Shown: positions 26,479-36,422 of the stretch, piece after piece
How the letters are laid out: every line of letters begins with the position of its first letter
Position numbering within the stretch: position 1 is the stretch's first letter
Source of the DNA: Trueperella bonasi
GTDB lineage: Bacteria > Actinomycetota > Actinomycetes > Actinomycetales > Actinomycetaceae
Reading direction: 5' to 3'
Assembly (NCBI RefSeq): GCF_030811535.1
Contig: NZ_JAUSQX010000001.1
Span: 496,001 to 560,000 of the forward strand
Length of the DNA stretch: 64,000 nt
Program-made: the position numbers and the translations under genes
Notes under the pieces: generated by a model
What the model saw: only the letters and a program-made list of their open reading frames with translations
The model's database searches: none
Told to the model about the DNA's origin: nothing

Positions 26479-26754
26479 TCACTTGGCCTTCTCAATAACC
26501 TCGACCACGCGGAAGTGCACGGTCTTGGATAGCGGTCGGGTTTCCATGATGCGAACGAGATCGCCTTCGCGAACCTCGTTGGTGGCGTCGTGTGCCTTGA
26601 TCCGCTTCGAGCGGGTCATAACCTTGCCGTAAAGACCGTGCTTGCGGCGGTCTTCGACAAGGACCACGACGGTCTTGTCCATTTTGTCACTGACGACATA
26701 GCCGGTACGCACCTTGCGGTAGTTACGCTGCGTCGTCGTTTGTTGCTCGCTCAT
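26479..26754 (-). CDS. rpsQ: 30S ribosomal protein S17
   Basis: A 91-residue OB-fold protein. I place the start at ATG 26754 ([14 protein letters not shown]), with GAGG 6 nt ahead, instead of the in-frame ATG 26766, which would overlap rpmC. Blocks [27 protein letters not shown] and [31 protein letters not shown] are typical. Confidence 0.96.
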   Translation of the reverse strand: MSEQQTTTQRNYRKVRTGYVVSDKMDKTVVVLVEDRRKHGLYGKVMTRSKRIKAHDATNEVREGDLVRIMETRPLSKTVHFRVVEVIEKAK

Positions 26755-26765
26755 CTGTGACCTCA

Positions 26766-27008
26766 CTACTTCTTCTTAGCCGTCTTAGCCGTTGGGGCGG
26801 TGCGGATTCCGAGCTCACGCTCGCGTGCGATCGTGTAGATACGCGCAATGTTACGGCGCACTTCTTTTAGACGACCAGAATCTTCTAGGCGGTGGGTAAC
26901 AGCTGAGAATCGGAGGTTGAAAAGTTCTTCCTTCGATTCCTTCAGGCGCTCGGCGAGCTCTGAATTACTGAGCTGATCGAGCTCTTCGGTAGTCATGCCC
27001 TTTGCCAT
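26766..27008 (-). CDS. rpmC: 50S ribosomal protein L29
   Basis: An 80-residue helical protein near the nascent-chain exit ([29 protein letters not shown]). It overlaps the rplP stop by one base and has a short Lys/Thr-rich tail. Confidence 0.96.
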   Translation of the reverse strand: MAKGMTTEELDQLSNSELAERLKESKEELFNLRFSAVTHRLEDSGRLKEVRRNIARIYTIARERELGIRTAPTAKTAKKK

Positions 27009-27424
27009 TATTCACCATCCTCACGGGAAATAAAACGAGTCTTCATCGGGAGCTTGTGCTGAGCACGGGAAAGTGCTTCGCGAGCAAGCTGTTCGTCAAC
27101 ACCGGCGAGTTCGAAAACAACGCGGCCAGGCTTCACGTTGGCAACCCACCACTCGACGGATCCCTTACCCGAACCCATGCGGGTTTCGGCTGGTTTCTTC
27201 GTCAGTGGACGATCCGGGAAAATATTGATCCAGACCTTGCCACCACGCTTAACGTGACGGGTCATCGCGATACGAGCCGCCTCAATCTGACGATTGGTCA
27301 CGTATGCCGGCTCAAGCGCCTGGATACCGTACTCACCGAATGCCAGGTTGTTTCCGCCCTTGGACATGCCCTTTCGAGTGGGGCGATGCTGCTTGCGATG
27401 CTTTGTTCGGCGGGGAATGAGCAT
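27008..27424 (-). CDS. rplP: 50S ribosomal protein L16
   Basis: A 138-residue protein of the A-site region ([35 protein letters not shown]-like [32 protein letters not shown]). It lies 5 nt after rpsC. The order rplV-rpsC-rplP-rpmC-rpsQ is canonical. Confidence 0.97.
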   Translation of the reverse strand: MLIPRRTKHRKQHRPTRKGMSKGGNNLAFGEYGIQALEPAYVTNRQIEAARIAMTRHVKRGGKVWINIFPDRPLTKKPAETRMGSGKGSVEWWVANVKPGRVVFELAGVDEQLAREALSRAQHKLPMKTRFISREDGE

Positions 27425-27429
27425 GTAAC

Positions 27430-28344
27430 TCAGGCCTCCTCTTGGGTTGCGGGCGCTTCGTTAGCCGGCGCAGCCTCTGGCTGCTTTGGCTCTTGCGCGC
27501 TTTCGGGCTGCGGGGTTTCAGGAGCAGCCTGCTGGGCTGCGGGCGCCTCGGTAGTTTGCGCTGCAGCGTTGGCTTCAGTTCGTTGCGGTTGGTTTTGACG
27601 ACGACGATCGCCACCGCGTCCGCCACGCCCACGGCGTTCGCCGCCGCGTCCGCCACGCCCACCACGGCCACGCGAGGATTCTTCCTGCTGGCGGTAGTAC
27701 TCGGCGTCGGTCAGATCACCGCGGTATACCCATACCTTCACACCGATGCGACCAAACGTGGTGCGGGCTTCGTAGAAGCCATAGTCGATGTTGGCGCGCA
27801 GGGTGTGCAGTGGCACGCGGCCTTCGCGGTAGAACTCCGAACGTGACATTTCAGCGCCGCCAAGGCGGCCGGATACCTGAACGCGGATACCCTTGGCACC
27901 AGCGCGCTCTGCCGACTGAATACCTTTGCGCATGGCGCGGCGGAACGACACGCGAGCAGCGAGCTGCTCAGCTATGCCTTGCGCGATCAGCTGCGCGTCA
28001 GTTTCCGGGTTCTTCACTTCGAACACGTTGAGAGCGACCGTCTTGCCAATAAGCTTGGACAGTCCCTGCTCAAGACGCTCTTTTTCAACGCCGCGGCGGC
28101 CGATCACGATGCCCGGACGCGCGGTGTGTACCTGGACCTGAACTCGGCCCGAGGACCGTTCGATATTGACTCGCGAAACGCCTGCGCGTTCAAGCTCCTT
28201 TTCGAGCTTTTCGCGGATCTTGATGTCCTCACCGATGTAATCGGCGTAGGTCTTACCTGCTTCGTTGGAATCCGTGAACCACTTCGACCGGTGATCGGTG
28301 GTGATTCCAAGACGGAAACCAATCGGGTTAACTTTCTGTCCCAT
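27430..28344 (-). CDS. rpsC: 30S ribosomal protein S3 with long C-terminal tail
   Basis: Residues 1 to about 212 are normal S3: [20 protein letters not shown], a KH domain with [13 protein letters not shown], and the C-terminal domain with [20 protein letters not shown]. It then continues with about 90 low-complexity residues: an RGG-rich segment (roughly 219-250) and an Ala/Gln/Pro/Glu-rich tail to residue 304. The tail is longer than in most bacteria (about 210-240 residues) but Arg/Gly tails on S3 are known in actinobacteria. Confidence 0.95.
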   Translation of the reverse strand: MGQKVNPIGFRLGITTDHRSKWFTDSNEAGKTYADYIGEDIKIREKLEKELERAGVSRVNIERSSGRVQVQVHTARPGIVIGRRGVEKERLEQGLSKLIGKTVALNVFEVKNPETDAQLIAQGIAEQLAARVSFRRAMRKGIQSAERAGAKGIRVQVSGRLGGAEMSRSEFYREGRVPLHTLRANIDYGFYEARTTFGRIGVKVWVYRGDLTDAEYYRQQEESSRGRGGRGGRGGERRGRGGRGGDRRRQNQPQRTEANAAAQTTEAPAAQQAAPETPQPESAQEPKQPEAAPANEAPATQEEA

Positions 28345-28346
28345 TC

Positions 28347-28703
28347 TTAGGCTCCCTTCTCGTTCCCAACAATGACGGTGATGTGGCTCGTGCGCTTCAA
28401 GATGCGGTTTGCCCGCCCCTGTGCGCGTGGACGAATACGTTTCATCGTCGGGCCCTCATCAACGTACGTTTCAACAATCTTCAGCTCGCTGTCGTCGAAT
28501 CGTTCGCCGGCCTGCTCGCTTTCGTAGCGGGCGTTGGCAATCGCGCTTTGGACGATCTTGCGAACGTCCCGAGCAACCGCCTGCGGCGCGAACTCAAGCA
28601 AGTCCAGGGCGTCGGATGCATTCATTCCGCGAATCTCATTGATGACGCGGCGTGCCTTCATGGGCGTGACGCGGACGTAGCGCGCCTGTGCCTTGGCTTC
28701 CAT
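28347..28703 (-). CDS. rplV: 50S ribosomal protein L22
   Basis: A 118-residue tunnel-lining protein ([33 protein letters not shown]-like [22 protein letters not shown]). It lies 2 nt before rpsC. The loop that holds macrolide-resistance changes in other bacteria looks intact. Confidence 0.97.
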   Translation of the reverse strand: MEAKAQARYVRVTPMKARRVINEIRGMNASDALDLLEFAPQAVARDVRKIVQSAIANARYESEQAGERFDDSELKIVETYVDEGPTMKRIRPRAQGRANRILKRTSHITVIVGNEKGA

Positions 28704-28721
28704 TTTCCTGCCTCTCCTGCC

Positions 28722-29003
28722 TTACCTGCGACGGCCCTTGCGATCGTCCTTATCGTGCCCTTTGAAGGTACGAGTCGGAGCGAATTCGCCGAGCTTGTGG
28801 CCAACCATGGCTTCGGTGATGAACACCGGCACATGCTTGCGCCCGTCGTGGACTGCGAATGTGTGACCGAGGAAGTCCGGGGTGATAACCGACCGGCGCG
28901 ACCAGGTCTTGATGACGTTCTTCGATCCCTTTTCGTTTTGTTCATCAACCTTCTTTTGAAGGTGATCGTCAACGAATGGACCCTTCTTCAAACTACGTGG
29001 CAT
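28722..29003 (-). CDS. rpsS: 30S ribosomal protein S19
   Basis: A 93-residue protein of the 30S head ([64 protein letters not shown] pattern). Encoded between rplB and rplV as usual. Confidence 0.97.
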   Translation of the reverse strand: MPRSLKKGPFVDDHLQKKVDEQNEKGSKNVIKTWSRRSVITPDFLGHTFAVHDGRKHVPVFITEAMVGHKLGEFAPTRTFKGHDKDDRKGRRR

Positions 29004-29018
29004 AGCGAACTACTCCTA

Positions 29019-29855
29019 TCAGTGCTTCTTGCCAGTCTTGCGACGGCGCACAATGAGCTTGTCGCTGGGCTTGTTGGGACGACGAGTGCGCTGTTCCTTC
29101 TTGCCCCACGGCGATACCGGGTGACGTCCACCGGACGTCTTGCCCTCGCCACCACCGTGCGGATGGTCGAACGGGTTCATGACAACACCGCGCACTGACG
29201 GGCGAACGCCCTTCCAGCGCATGCGGCCTGCCTTGCCCCAATTGATGTTGGCCTGTTCAGCATTGCCGACCTCGCCAACGGTTGCGCGGCAGCGCGCATC
29301 AACATTGCGGATTTCACCAGAAGGCATCTTCAGCTGCGCGAGCTTTCCTTCCTTTGCAACCAGCTGCACGGATGAGCCGGCCGAGCGAGCAATCTTTGCT
29401 CCTCCGCCCGGGCGCATCTCAACAGCGTGGATCACGGTACCAACCGGGATGTTACGCAGTGGAAGGTTGTTGCCAGGCTTGATATCTGCCGACGGGCCGT
29501 TTTCTACGATCGTTCCCTGCTTCACATTTTCCGGAGCGAGGATGTAGCGCTTCTCGCCGTCTGCGTAGTGCAGCAGAGCGATACGAGCGGTACGGTTCGG
29601 ATCGTATTCAATATGAGCGACCTTTGCCGGGATACCGTCCTTGTCGTGCCGACGGAAGTCGATCACGCGGTACTGGCGCTTGTGTCCGCCACCGATGTGA
29701 CGGGTTGTGATACGGCCGTGATTATTGCGGCCGCCAGTCTTAGGGAGCGGGCGCAGCAGCGACTTCTCCGGCGTCGATCGTGTGATTTCGACGAAGTCGG
29801 CTACGCTCGAACCGCGACGACCCGGAGTCGTCGGCTTGTACTTGCGAATTCCCAT
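29019..29855 (-). CDS. rplB: 50S ribosomal protein L2
   Basis: A 278-residue protein next to the peptidyl transferase centre. Blocks [36 protein letters not shown] and the C-terminal [20 protein letters not shown] (with the conserved essential His) are all present. Confidence 0.98.
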   Translation of the reverse strand: MGIRKYKPTTPGRRGSSVADFVEITRSTPEKSLLRPLPKTGGRNNHGRITTRHIGGGHKRQYRVIDFRRHDKDGIPAKVAHIEYDPNRTARIALLHYADGEKRYILAPENVKQGTIVENGPSADIKPGNNLPLRNIPVGTVIHAVEMRPGGGAKIARSAGSSVQLVAKEGKLAQLKMPSGEIRNVDARCRATVGEVGNAEQANINWGKAGRMRWKGVRPSVRGVVMNPFDHPHGGGEGKTSGGRHPVSPWGKKEQRTRRPNKPSDKLIVRRRKTGKKH

Positions 29856-29882
29856 GAGTTTTCCTCAATACTTCCCGCCGGC

Positions 29883-30194
29883 TTAGCCGACGATATCGCC
29901 GTAGATGTCGATGTGGCCCTCGCGCAGGGTGACGATCGCACGCTTAGTGTTCTTGCGGCGGCCAATGCCATCGCGGGTGCGGCGGGTCTTACCCTGGCGA
30001 TTTTGTGTGTTCACGGATTCAACCTTGACACCGAAGATCTTTTCGATGGCAATCTTGATTTCCGTCTTGTTCGCGGAGGGGTGCACGATGAACGTGTACT
30101 TACCCTCATCTTCGAGGCGCGCTGCCTTTTCGGAGGCGACCGGCTCGAGGATTACGTCGCGCGGGTCCTTGTTGTGGAACGTTGCGTCAGTCAC
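29883..30194 (-). CDS. rplW: 50S ribosomal protein L23
   Basis: A 103-residue protein at the exit tunnel, docking site for trigger factor and SRP. The start is GTG 30194, which overlaps the rplD stop as GTGA and has AGGAG 6 nt ahead; the in-frame ATG at 30218 lies inside rplD. Blocks [15 protein letters not shown] and [25 protein letters not shown] are typical. Confidence 0.95.
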   Translation of the reverse strand: MTDATFHNKDPRDVILEPVASEKAARLEDEGKYTFIVHPSANKTEIKIAIEKIFGVKVESVNTQNRQGKTRRTRDGIGRRKNTKRAIVTLREGHIDIYGDIVG

Positions 30195-30835
30195 TTCGTC
30201 TCCTCCTTGGAGGTCCATGCCGTGTAGGCAGCTTCGGTGAATACGACGTCGTCGGATGCGAGCACGTCGTAAGCGTTGAGCTGGTCGGCGTAGATGATGT
30301 GCGCTTCAGGAGCGTTACGCAGCGAGAGAATCGTGATCTCATCGGTGCGATCGACAACGACGAGCGCCTTGTCGCGACCTTCAGTCACCTCGAGCAGGAG
30401 GTTCAAGGCCGTCTTCGTGGACGGCTTATCGCCTTCAACAAAGCCCTTGACGATGTGGACGCGGCCGTGTGCTGCACGGTCCGAAAGCGATTGGCGCAAA
30501 GCTGCGGCAACCATTTTCTTCGGGGTGCGCTGCGAGTAATCGCGCGGCTGCGGGCCGTGAACGACTCCACCACCAACCCACTGGGGTGCACGGATCGATC
30601 CCTGACGGGCGCGACCGGTTCCCTTCTGACGCCACGGCTTGATGCCGCCACCGCGGACTTCACCGCGGGTCTTGGTCTTGTGCGTACCCGCACGGCGTGC
30701 GGCGAGCTGCGCGTTAACAACCTGGTGCAAAAGGGCAATGTTCTTTTCTTCGACGCCGAACATGCCCTCGTCGAGCGTGATGTTGCCGGATTTCTTACCG
30801 GAAAAGTCGATGACGTCAACCTTGAGGTTCGCCAT
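30191..30835 (-). CDS. rplD: 50S ribosomal protein L4
   Basis: A 214-residue protein that lines the exit tunnel ([26 protein letters not shown] is the tunnel loop). In enterobacteria it autoregulates the S10 operon; I see no equivalent leader signal here. It lies 2 nt after rplC and overlaps rplW. Confidence 0.97.
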   Translation of the reverse strand: MANLKVDVIDFSGKKSGNITLDEGMFGVEEKNIALLHQVVNAQLAARRAGTHKTKTRGEVRGGGIKPWRQKGTGRARQGSIRAPQWVGGGVVHGPQPRDYSQRTPKKMVAAALRQSLSDRAAHGRVHIVKGFVEGDKPSTKTALNLLLEVTEGRDKALVVVDRTDEITILSLRNAPEAHIIYADQLNAYDVLASDDVVFTEAAYTAWTSKEETK

Positions 30836-30837
30836 TG

Positions 30838-31500
30838 TTAGGCTCCCTTCGCGGCAGTACGGATCACGACGGCGCTGCCCTTGTTGCCTGGGATGGCGCC
30901 GGAGACAAGAAGAACGTCGTTCTCGGTGTCTACTGCGTGAATGGTCAAATTCTGGACGGTGACGCGGGCGTTACCCATGCGTCCTGCCATCTTCTGGCCG
31001 CGGAAGACGCGACCCGGGGTTGCTGCGCCGCCGATGGAACCGGGCTTGCGGTGATTGCGGTGTGCACCGTGCGATGCCTGGCCGCCGCCGAAGCCGTGAC
31101 GCTTCATCGTGCCCGCGAAACCCTTACCCTTCGACTTGCCGACGACGTCGATGACGGTTCCGGCTTCGAAGGTATCGACGCCAAGTTCTTGGCCGAGCTC
31201 GTAGGAGTCGGCATCCGGCGTGCGAATTTCGGCAACGAACCGGCGTGGTTCCACGCCGGCCTTTTCGAAGTGGCCTGCAAGTGGCTTGGTGACGTTCTTG
31301 TTCTTCAGTTCGCCCGAAGCAATCTGCACGGCGCTGTAGCCGTCTGTTTCTTCAGTGCGAATCTGGGTGACAACGTTCTTGCCAACCTTGACCACGGTAA
31401 CTGGTACGAGCTTTGCATTCTCGTCCCACACCTGAGTCATTCCTAGCTTTACGCCGAGCAGCGCCTTAACTGGCGCGGCGGCGGTCTTATTCTTCGTCAT
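30838..31500 (-). CDS. rplC: 50S ribosomal protein L3
   Basis: A 220-residue protein reaching to the peptidyl transferase centre ([56 protein letters not shown]). Follows rpsJ after 11 nt. Confidence 0.97.
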   Translation of the reverse strand: MTKNKTAAAPVKALLGVKLGMTQVWDENAKLVPVTVVKVGKNVVTQIRTEETDGYSAVQIASGELKNKNVTKPLAGHFEKAGVEPRRFVAEIRTPDADSYELGQELGVDTFEAGTVIDVVGKSKGKGFAGTMKRHGFGGGQASHGAHRNHRKPGSIGGAATPGRVFRGQKMAGRMGNARVTVQNLTIHAVDTENDVLLVSGAIPGNKGSAVVIRTAAKGA

Positions 31501-31511
31501 GATGCGTTACC

Positions 31512-31820
31512 TCAGAGCTTGATCTCTACGCTGACATCTGCCGGGAGATCCAGGCGACGCAGGGTGTCAATTGTCTTCAGAGTCGGATCGACAATGTCGA
31601 TCAGTCGCTTATGCGTGCGCATTTCGAACTGCTCTCGACTGTCCTTGTACTTGTGGGGCGAGCGAATGACTGTGAATACGCTGCGCTTGGTTGGCAGCGG
31701 CACCGGCCCCACGACCGACGCTCCTGTACGGGTAACTTCGTCGACGAGCTTTTTCGCCGCGTTGTCGATGACCTCGTGGTCATATGACTTCAGACGGATG
31801 CGGATTTTCTGTCCCGCCAT
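31512..31820 (-). CDS. rpsJ: 30S ribosomal protein S10 (NusE)
   Basis: A 102-residue protein with a second role in transcription as Nus[30 protein letters not shown] and [24 protein letters not shown] are diagnostic. It heads the S10 block; the region upstream (31821..32269) must hold its promoter. Confidence 0.98.
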   Translation of the reverse strand: MAGQKIRIRLKSYDHEVIDNAAKKLVDEVTRTGASVVGPVPLPTKRSVFTVIRSPHKYKDSREQFEMRTHKRLIDIVDPTLKTIDTLRRLDLPADVSVEIKL

Positions 31821-32269
31821 GGCGTCGTCTCCCTCTCTCTACCTCGGTGTTCGCTTCCCCCGCAGTCGGGCGTGTCGCACCTATGAGAGGTAGTTACGAT
31901 GCCCTATACGATTGTTGCGATCCCATTGATGTACCGAGGGCGTCTTGCTCCCCGGCCAAATCTTTCGCTCGGCTGTTCCGAGCAACCTGAACAGTATGAC
32001 AAAATCCGCGGACTTCCCGCAAATTACTTAACCATTTGGTGGCGTATCACACTGGCTTACGGAGGTTTTGCACCTCCAGGTTTGTCAGTCGTTTCTGACC
32101 TGGTGCACCACTTTATCAATATCTGCCGACGCGATCTATAGACAGCAGCTGTGAACCGAACCACCACGGGTATGATGTAAACGTATCGACGCACAGCAGG
32201 CAGGACGCACACACCTGATAACTACGCGCTCAGGCGAAGGAGCCGAGCAAATTACTGTAGGAGCACACG
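31821..32269. other. 449-bp intergenic region between rpsJ and the UGPase gene
   Basis: No gene is supported. It lies between divergent genes, so it should hold the S10-operon promoter on the minus strand (a weak -10 TATAGG near 31903) and the UGPase promoter on the plus strand. Two hairpins overlap at 32061..32103: GGAGGT/ACCTCC (32061..32077) and CCAGGT/ACCTGG (32076..32103) with an inner GTCAG/CTGAC. They share two bases, so only one can form fully at a time. Confidence 0.5.
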
Positions 32270-33637
32270 ATGAGCAAGGGTTTGCACACCGCAGTCAAGA
32301 AAATGCGCGAGGCTGGCATGGGGGCCAGCGCTATTCGCTCATTCGAACACGCTTATGGCGAACTTGAAGCGGGCAAGACGGGCATCATTCCCGAAGCTTC
32401 GATAGATCCGGTGGCCGCCGTCGTGCGCGCAGCCGATATCGAGGCCAGCGACGACGACGCACACTCGACCCTCGCACAAACGGCTGTTATCCGCCTCAAC
32501 GGCGGGCTTGGCACCTCGATGGGACTAGCCAAAGCTAAAACACTACTCAGAGCCCGCGCAGATAAAACTTTCCTCCAGCTCATCGTCGAGCAGATCATGT
32601 ACCTACGGCAGCAAACTGGTTCGCTTCTTCCGTTGATCTTCATGAATTCCTTCCGCACGCGAACAGACTGCCAGGAACAGCTCGCTTCCTATCCCGACCT
32701 TCCGGTATCCGGAATCCCCCAAGATTTCATCCAAAACGCCGTGCCCAAGATTTCTCAAGAAACGCTCGCACCTGTCGAATGGCCGGCACATCCAGGCCTT
32801 GAATGGTGCCCTCCCGGCCATGGCGATATCTACACCACACTCGCCGACTCGGACTTGTTGCCGAGCCTTCTTGAACGCGGAATCAAATACCTATTTGTGG
32901 CTAACGGGGACAACCTTGGCGCGTATCCGGACGCCCGTATCGCAGCATGGTTCGCCAAAAGTGACGCACCATTCATGATCGAGGTAACCAAGCGCACTCC
33001 GGCCGACCTCAAGGGCGGGCATCTGGCACGCCGAAAATCGGATGGCCAACTCATTTTGCGTGAAATCGCTCAAACAGCTCCCGAAGATATCCAGCACTTT
33101 ACAGACGGATCACGCCACCCCTACCTGAACTGCAACAACCTGTGGCTTGCGATCAAGCCGTTGCAGGAGCGCTTGAAGGAAACCTCGGGAGTGCTCCAAC
33201 TGCCCCTCATCCGCAACGAAAAAACAGTGGATCCCACAAACCCGGCCTCCCCGAAGGTTTACCAGCTGGAATCGGCGATGGGAGCCGCCGTCGAACGTTT
33301 CCCCGGAGCGATCGCCCTCGAAGTTGGCCGCGACCGCTTCATTCCCGTCAAGACCACCAACGACCTCCTCGTTCTGCGTTCTGATGTTTACGACGTCGGC
33401 GAGGACTCGATTCCACGGCTGACGATCCCCGAAGCGCCGATAGTCATGCTGAACAAGAAGCACTTTGGCCTGATAGCTGACTTCGAGCAGCGTATCCCGG
33501 ACGTCCCCTCGTTGCGCGAGGCGAACTCGCTCAAGGTCGAGGGCGATTGGACATTTGCCGAGGGCGTGCGCGTGATCGGAGATGTCACGCTGGCCGATCA
33601 GGGGCACCCGGCTACCGCACGTGGCGTGCTGACATAG
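32270..33637 (+). CDS. UTP--glucose-1-phosphate uridylyltransferase, eukaryotic-type family
   Basis: A 455-residue UDPGP-family enzyme that makes UDP-glucose for polysaccharides and glycolipids. The nucleotide-binding loop VIRLNGGLGTSMGL is at 73-86; KTFLQLIVEQI and LFVANGDNLGAYPDARIAAW follow, then FIPVKTTNDLLVLRSDVYDV. This family is distinct from bacterial GalU and is common in actinobacteria. AGGAG 6 nt before ATG 32270 fixes the start. It is monocistronic and convergent with the HAD gene. An UDP-GalNAc or other sugar substrate cannot be excluded. Confidence 0.9.
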   Translation: MSKGLHTAVKKMREAGMGASAIRSFEHAYGELEAGKTGIIPEASIDPVAAVVRAADIEASDDDAHSTLAQTAVIRLNGGLGTSMGLAKAKTLLRARADKTFLQLIVEQIMYLRQQTGSLLPLIFMNSFRTRTDCQEQLASYPDLPVSGIPQDFIQNAVPKISQETLAPVEWPAHPGLEWCPPGHGDIYTTLADSDLLPSLLERGIKYLFVANGDNLGAYPDARIAAWFAKSDAPFMIEVTKRTPADLKGGHLARRKSDGQLILREIAQTAPEDIQHFTDGSRHPYLNCNNLWLAIKPLQERLKETSGVLQLPLIRNEKTVDPTNPASPKVYQLESAMGAAVERFPGAIALEVGRDRFIPVKTTNDLLVLRSDVYDVGEDSIPRLTIPEAPIVMLNKKHFGLIADFEQRIPDVPSLREANSLKVEGDWTFAEGVRVIGDVTLADQGHPATARGVLT

Positions 33638-33657
33638 TTGGTCAGCACAAGGCTGCC

Positions 33658-34299
33658 TTAGAGAAGCTTCGCAAGATCAGCCAACCGGTATTCGTTGACG
33701 TCCACAACATGCGCGCCACTGGCCCGCGCTGCCGCCAAGCCCGCTCTCGAATCCTCAAACGCTAGGCACTCGGTTGGCTCGGCTGCAAGCCGCTTCGCCC
33801 CGAGGAGGTAGGGACCGGGATCGGGCTTACCGGGCACGTCTTCACTACCCGTCACGACGGCGTTGAAATAGTTTTCGCCAAGCGCCTCCAGTGCGACATC
33901 GACGATGTCTTTCGGCGTGGCCGTCACCATCGCTTGGGCGATCCCGGCCTCGCGGAACGCTAGTAGGAGCTCGCGCGCCCCTTCGATGAGTGTGGCCGCG
34001 CCGTATACATCAGTTTTCATACGCTCACCGAGCTCTCTAAAAAGCTGGCTCGGGTCGGGGCGGGTGCCGACAGCGCGTTCTACGGCGTCAGCCATCCGCC
34101 CACCATGATCTTGAGTGTTGGCACCGCGAATAAAGGCGTCATCGTCGTCGTTCCACTCACCACCCTTGGCGAGGACGATCTGGCGGGTGATCTCGGCCCA
34201 TTCCTCTTCGCTGTCAACGATGGTGCCATCCATATCCCACAGCACCGCCGCAGGAAGGCGCTCGCATCCAACATGATTCAAAACATCTTGTAAAGCCAT
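33658..34299 (-). CDS. HAD superfamily phosphatase
   Basis: A 213-residue HAD hydrolase with a helical cap of subclass I. Motif I is WDMDGTIVDS (nucleophile Asp22, Asp24), motif II the Thr in MVTATPKD, motif III Lys in GKPDPGPYLLGAKRL, motif IV CLAFEDSRAG. It resembles phosphoglycolate phosphatase and beta-phosphoglucomutase relatives; the substrate is not evident. It ends 20 bp from the convergent UGPase gene. Confidence 0.88.
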   Translation of the reverse strand: MALQDVLNHVGCERLPAAVLWDMDGTIVDSEEEWAEITRQIVLAKGGEWNDDDDAFIRGANTQDHGGRMADAVERAVGTRPDPSQLFRELGERMKTDVYGAATLIEGARELLLAFREAGIAQAMVTATPKDIVDVALEALGENYFNAVVTGSEDVPGKPDPGPYLLGAKRLAAEPTECLAFEDSRAGLAAARASGAHVVDVNEYRLADLAKLL

Positions 34300-34455
34300 G
34301 CCTCGATCCTACTATCTCTTGCTGGCAGCGGGCGCGGGTGGCAGTTTTCCATAACCGGGGAGCCAGAGCACTCCCCTGACATGATGTAGCAGGTCTACTA
34401 CCTTTTATTTCGTTGAGCCTGCATCAGCGGGCTCGTATCTTAAGAAAGGCACAGC

Positions 34456-34785
34456 ATGGTAGTTGCGATCGACAACCTCTCCTTCGCTTACGGGAAAGAG
34501 CCGGTGATCGAGAATCTCTCCTTCACAATCAAGCCGGGCGAAACCGTCGTCGTTCTCGGTCCGGACGGAACGGAAACACCACCCCAAGTGCAAGGTTGGC
34601 GAACAGCTACGGTGGATTGCATCTGCTTACCACAGCGCCGGGAAGAAAACCAAAGGCGTTGAAGAGGCGCTCTCCGAAGTCGAGCTCATGGATTTTATCG
34701 ACCACCCACTCGGCGAACTCTCCGGCGGCCAACGACGCCGAGCCGATCGGCTAGCGCGCTTCAGCAGCCGTGGGGCACCTTGGTA
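34456..34785 (+). pseudogene. Decayed ABC transporter ATPase
   Basis: The first part reads VVAIDNLSFAYGKEPVIENLSFTIKPGETVVVLGPDG, an ABC N-terminus, but Walker A is ruined (GPDGTETPP in place of GPNGSGKTT). In another frame, EEALSEVELMDFIDHPLGELSGGQRRRADR follows, the region before and including the signature motif. The middle (about 80 residues with the Q-loop) is missing, and Walker B and everything after it is absent. This is a deletion plus frameshift remnant. Its start has a fair SD (AAAGG), so a 68-residue peptide might still be made. Confidence 0.85.
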
Positions 34786-35086
34786 GACGCTAGGGCCGAT
34801 AACTCCCGCGGGACCAGTAGAGCACACAAGTAACGACACTCACCCAAAGGTCCATCTCACATCTGGAGGTCGGTAAATCACGTGGGGATCCGTAAGCCAC
34901 TATTTTTTGGGGTTTCCGTGGCTTACCGGCCCCCGTACGTCGCAAGAACCCCCCCCCCCCGCGGGCAACAAGGGTCTCCCCGTGCCTGACTTGACTGCCA
35001 AAGGCCCCAACACCGCCACACCACAGCACCGAAGCACCCAAGAAAACCAACACGGACTGTCCTATAAGCCACACATCCAAGCACAG
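34786..35086. other. Intergenic region with a C12 run and an inverted repeat
   Basis: No gene is seen. It contains GTAAGCCAC (34892..34900) and its inverse GTGGCTTAC (34918..34926) as a stem around a T-rich loop, and a run of 12 C at 34949..34960. A related stem sequence recurs at 57061..57105. The tract is not inside a recognisable reading frame. Confidence 0.5.
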
Positions 35087-35120
35087 CAGTGGGCCCCGGC
35101 ATAACTACCGGGGCCCACTG
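35087..35120 (-). terminator. Terminator-like hairpin after tuf
   Basis: CAGTGGGCCCCGG pairs perfectly with CCGGGGCCCACTG (13 bp, 8-nt loop), 26 nt after the tuf stop on the minus strand. It lacks a clear U tract, but its place at the end of the str operon makes a termination role likely. Confidence 0.6.
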
Positions 35121-35145
35121 CATTAGGTCCTGTTGATACTAGCTA

Positions 35146-36336
35146 TTAGCTGAGAATCTTGGTGACACGGCCTGAACCGACCGTGTGGCCACCCTCGCGG
35201 ATAGCGAAGCCGAGGCCCTCTTCCATAGCGATCGGCTGGATCAGCTCGACCGTCATCTCGGTGTTATCGCCAGGCATAACCATCTCGGTGCCCTCAGGTA
35301 GCGTGATGACGCCGGTAACATCCGTGGTACGGAAGTAGAACTGCGGACGGTAGTTGGAGAAGAACGGATTGTGACGGCCGCCCTCTTCCTTCTTGAGGAT
35401 GTAGACCTGAGCCTCAAAGTTGGTGTGCGGGGTGATCGTACCCGGCTTGGCAACAACCTGGCCACGCTCAACATCCTCACGGCGGGTGCCGCGAAGGAGC
35501 AGACCACAGTTTTCACCAGCATCGGCGTGATCCATCTGCTTGTGGAACATCTCGATACCGGTAACGGTGGTCTTCTGCGGTGCGCGGATGCCGAGAATCT
35601 CGACTTCCTCGTTCAGCTGGAGCTGACCACGCTCAACACGACCGGTAACAACGGTGCCACGGCCGGTAATGGTGAAGACGTCCTCAATCGGCATGAGGAA
35701 CGGCTTGTCCATGTCGCGGACAGGATCCGGGAAGTAGTTATCAACCTGGTCCATGAGCTCTTCGACAGCAGCAACCCACTTCTCATCGCCCTCGAGCGCC
35801 TTCAGCGCCGAGATCTGAACGACCGGAGCTTCATCGCCGTCGTAGCCCTGCGAGGAGAGGAGGTCACGGACTTCCATCTCAACGAGCTCAACGAGCTCCT
35901 CGTCGTCGACCATGTCGGACTTGTTCAGTGCAACGATGATGTCCGGCACACCAACCTGGCGTGCGAGCAGGACGTGCTCACGGGTCTGAGCCATCGGGCC
36001 GTCGGTCGCCGCGACAACAAGGATCGCACCGTCCATCTGAGCAGCACCGGTAATCATGTTCTTGATGTAGTCCGCGTGTCCGGGAGCATCGACGTGAGCG
36101 TAGTGACGCTTCTCCGTCTGGTACTCGACGTGCGAGACGTTAATCGTAATACCACGCTGACGCTCTTCTGGAGCGTTGTCAATCGTGGAGAAGTCACGGC
36201 TCTCGTTGAGATCCGGGTACTTGTCCGCAAGAACCTTCGAGATAGCAGCGGTCGTCGTCGTCTTTCCGTGATCGACGTGACCGATGGTGCCGATGTTCAT
36301 ATGCGGCTTGGACTTGTCGTACTTGGCCTTGGCCAC
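35146..36336 (-). CDS. tuf: Elongation factor Tu
   Basis: A 396-residue GTPase that delivers aminoacyl-tRNA to the ribosome. G1 GHVDHGKTT at 19-27, effector region [13 protein letters not shown]3 DAPGHADY, G4 NKSD, then the beta-barrel domains ending GRVTKILS. It starts with GTG 36336 after AGGAGG at 6 nt. It is the last gene of rpsL-rpsG-fusA-tuf. Confidence 0.98.
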   Translation of the reverse strand: MAKAKYDKSKPHMNIGTIGHVDHGKTTTTAAISKVLADKYPDLNESRDFSTIDNAPEERQRGITINVSHVEYQTEKRHYAHVDAPGHADYIKNMITGAAQMDGAILVVAATDGPMAQTREHVLLARQVGVPDIIVALNKSDMVDDEELVELVEMEVRDLLSSQGYDGDEAPVVQISALKALEGDEKWVAAVEELMDQVDNYFPDPVRDMDKPFLMPIEDVFTITGRGTVVTGRVERGQLQLNEEVEILGIRAPQKTTVTGIEMFHKQMDHADAGENCGLLLRGTRREDVERGQVVAKPGTITPHTNFEAQVYILKKEEGGRHNPFFSNYRPQFYFRTTDVTGVITLPEGTEMVMPGDNTEMTVELIQPIAMEEGLGFAIREGGHTVGSGRVTKILS

Positions 36337-36422
36337 TTGCGCCCTCCTGGGACTAGATTTCTAAAGACTCGTTCAAACGAATCTTAACTGTCTGATGATA
36401 TCTTGTAAATTTTGACAGCGAG

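Noticed and set aside
34949-34960. C12 tract as a phase-variation switch
   Set aside because: No reading frame or promoter spacing can be shown to depend on it, and sequencing error is possible.
35371-36387. 338-codon plus-strand frame opposite tuf, and similar frames opposite fusA (36789..37778) and rpoB (45459..46535)
   Set aside because: Each lies entirely within a highly conserved gene on the other strand and has the composition of a reverse-strand shadow.
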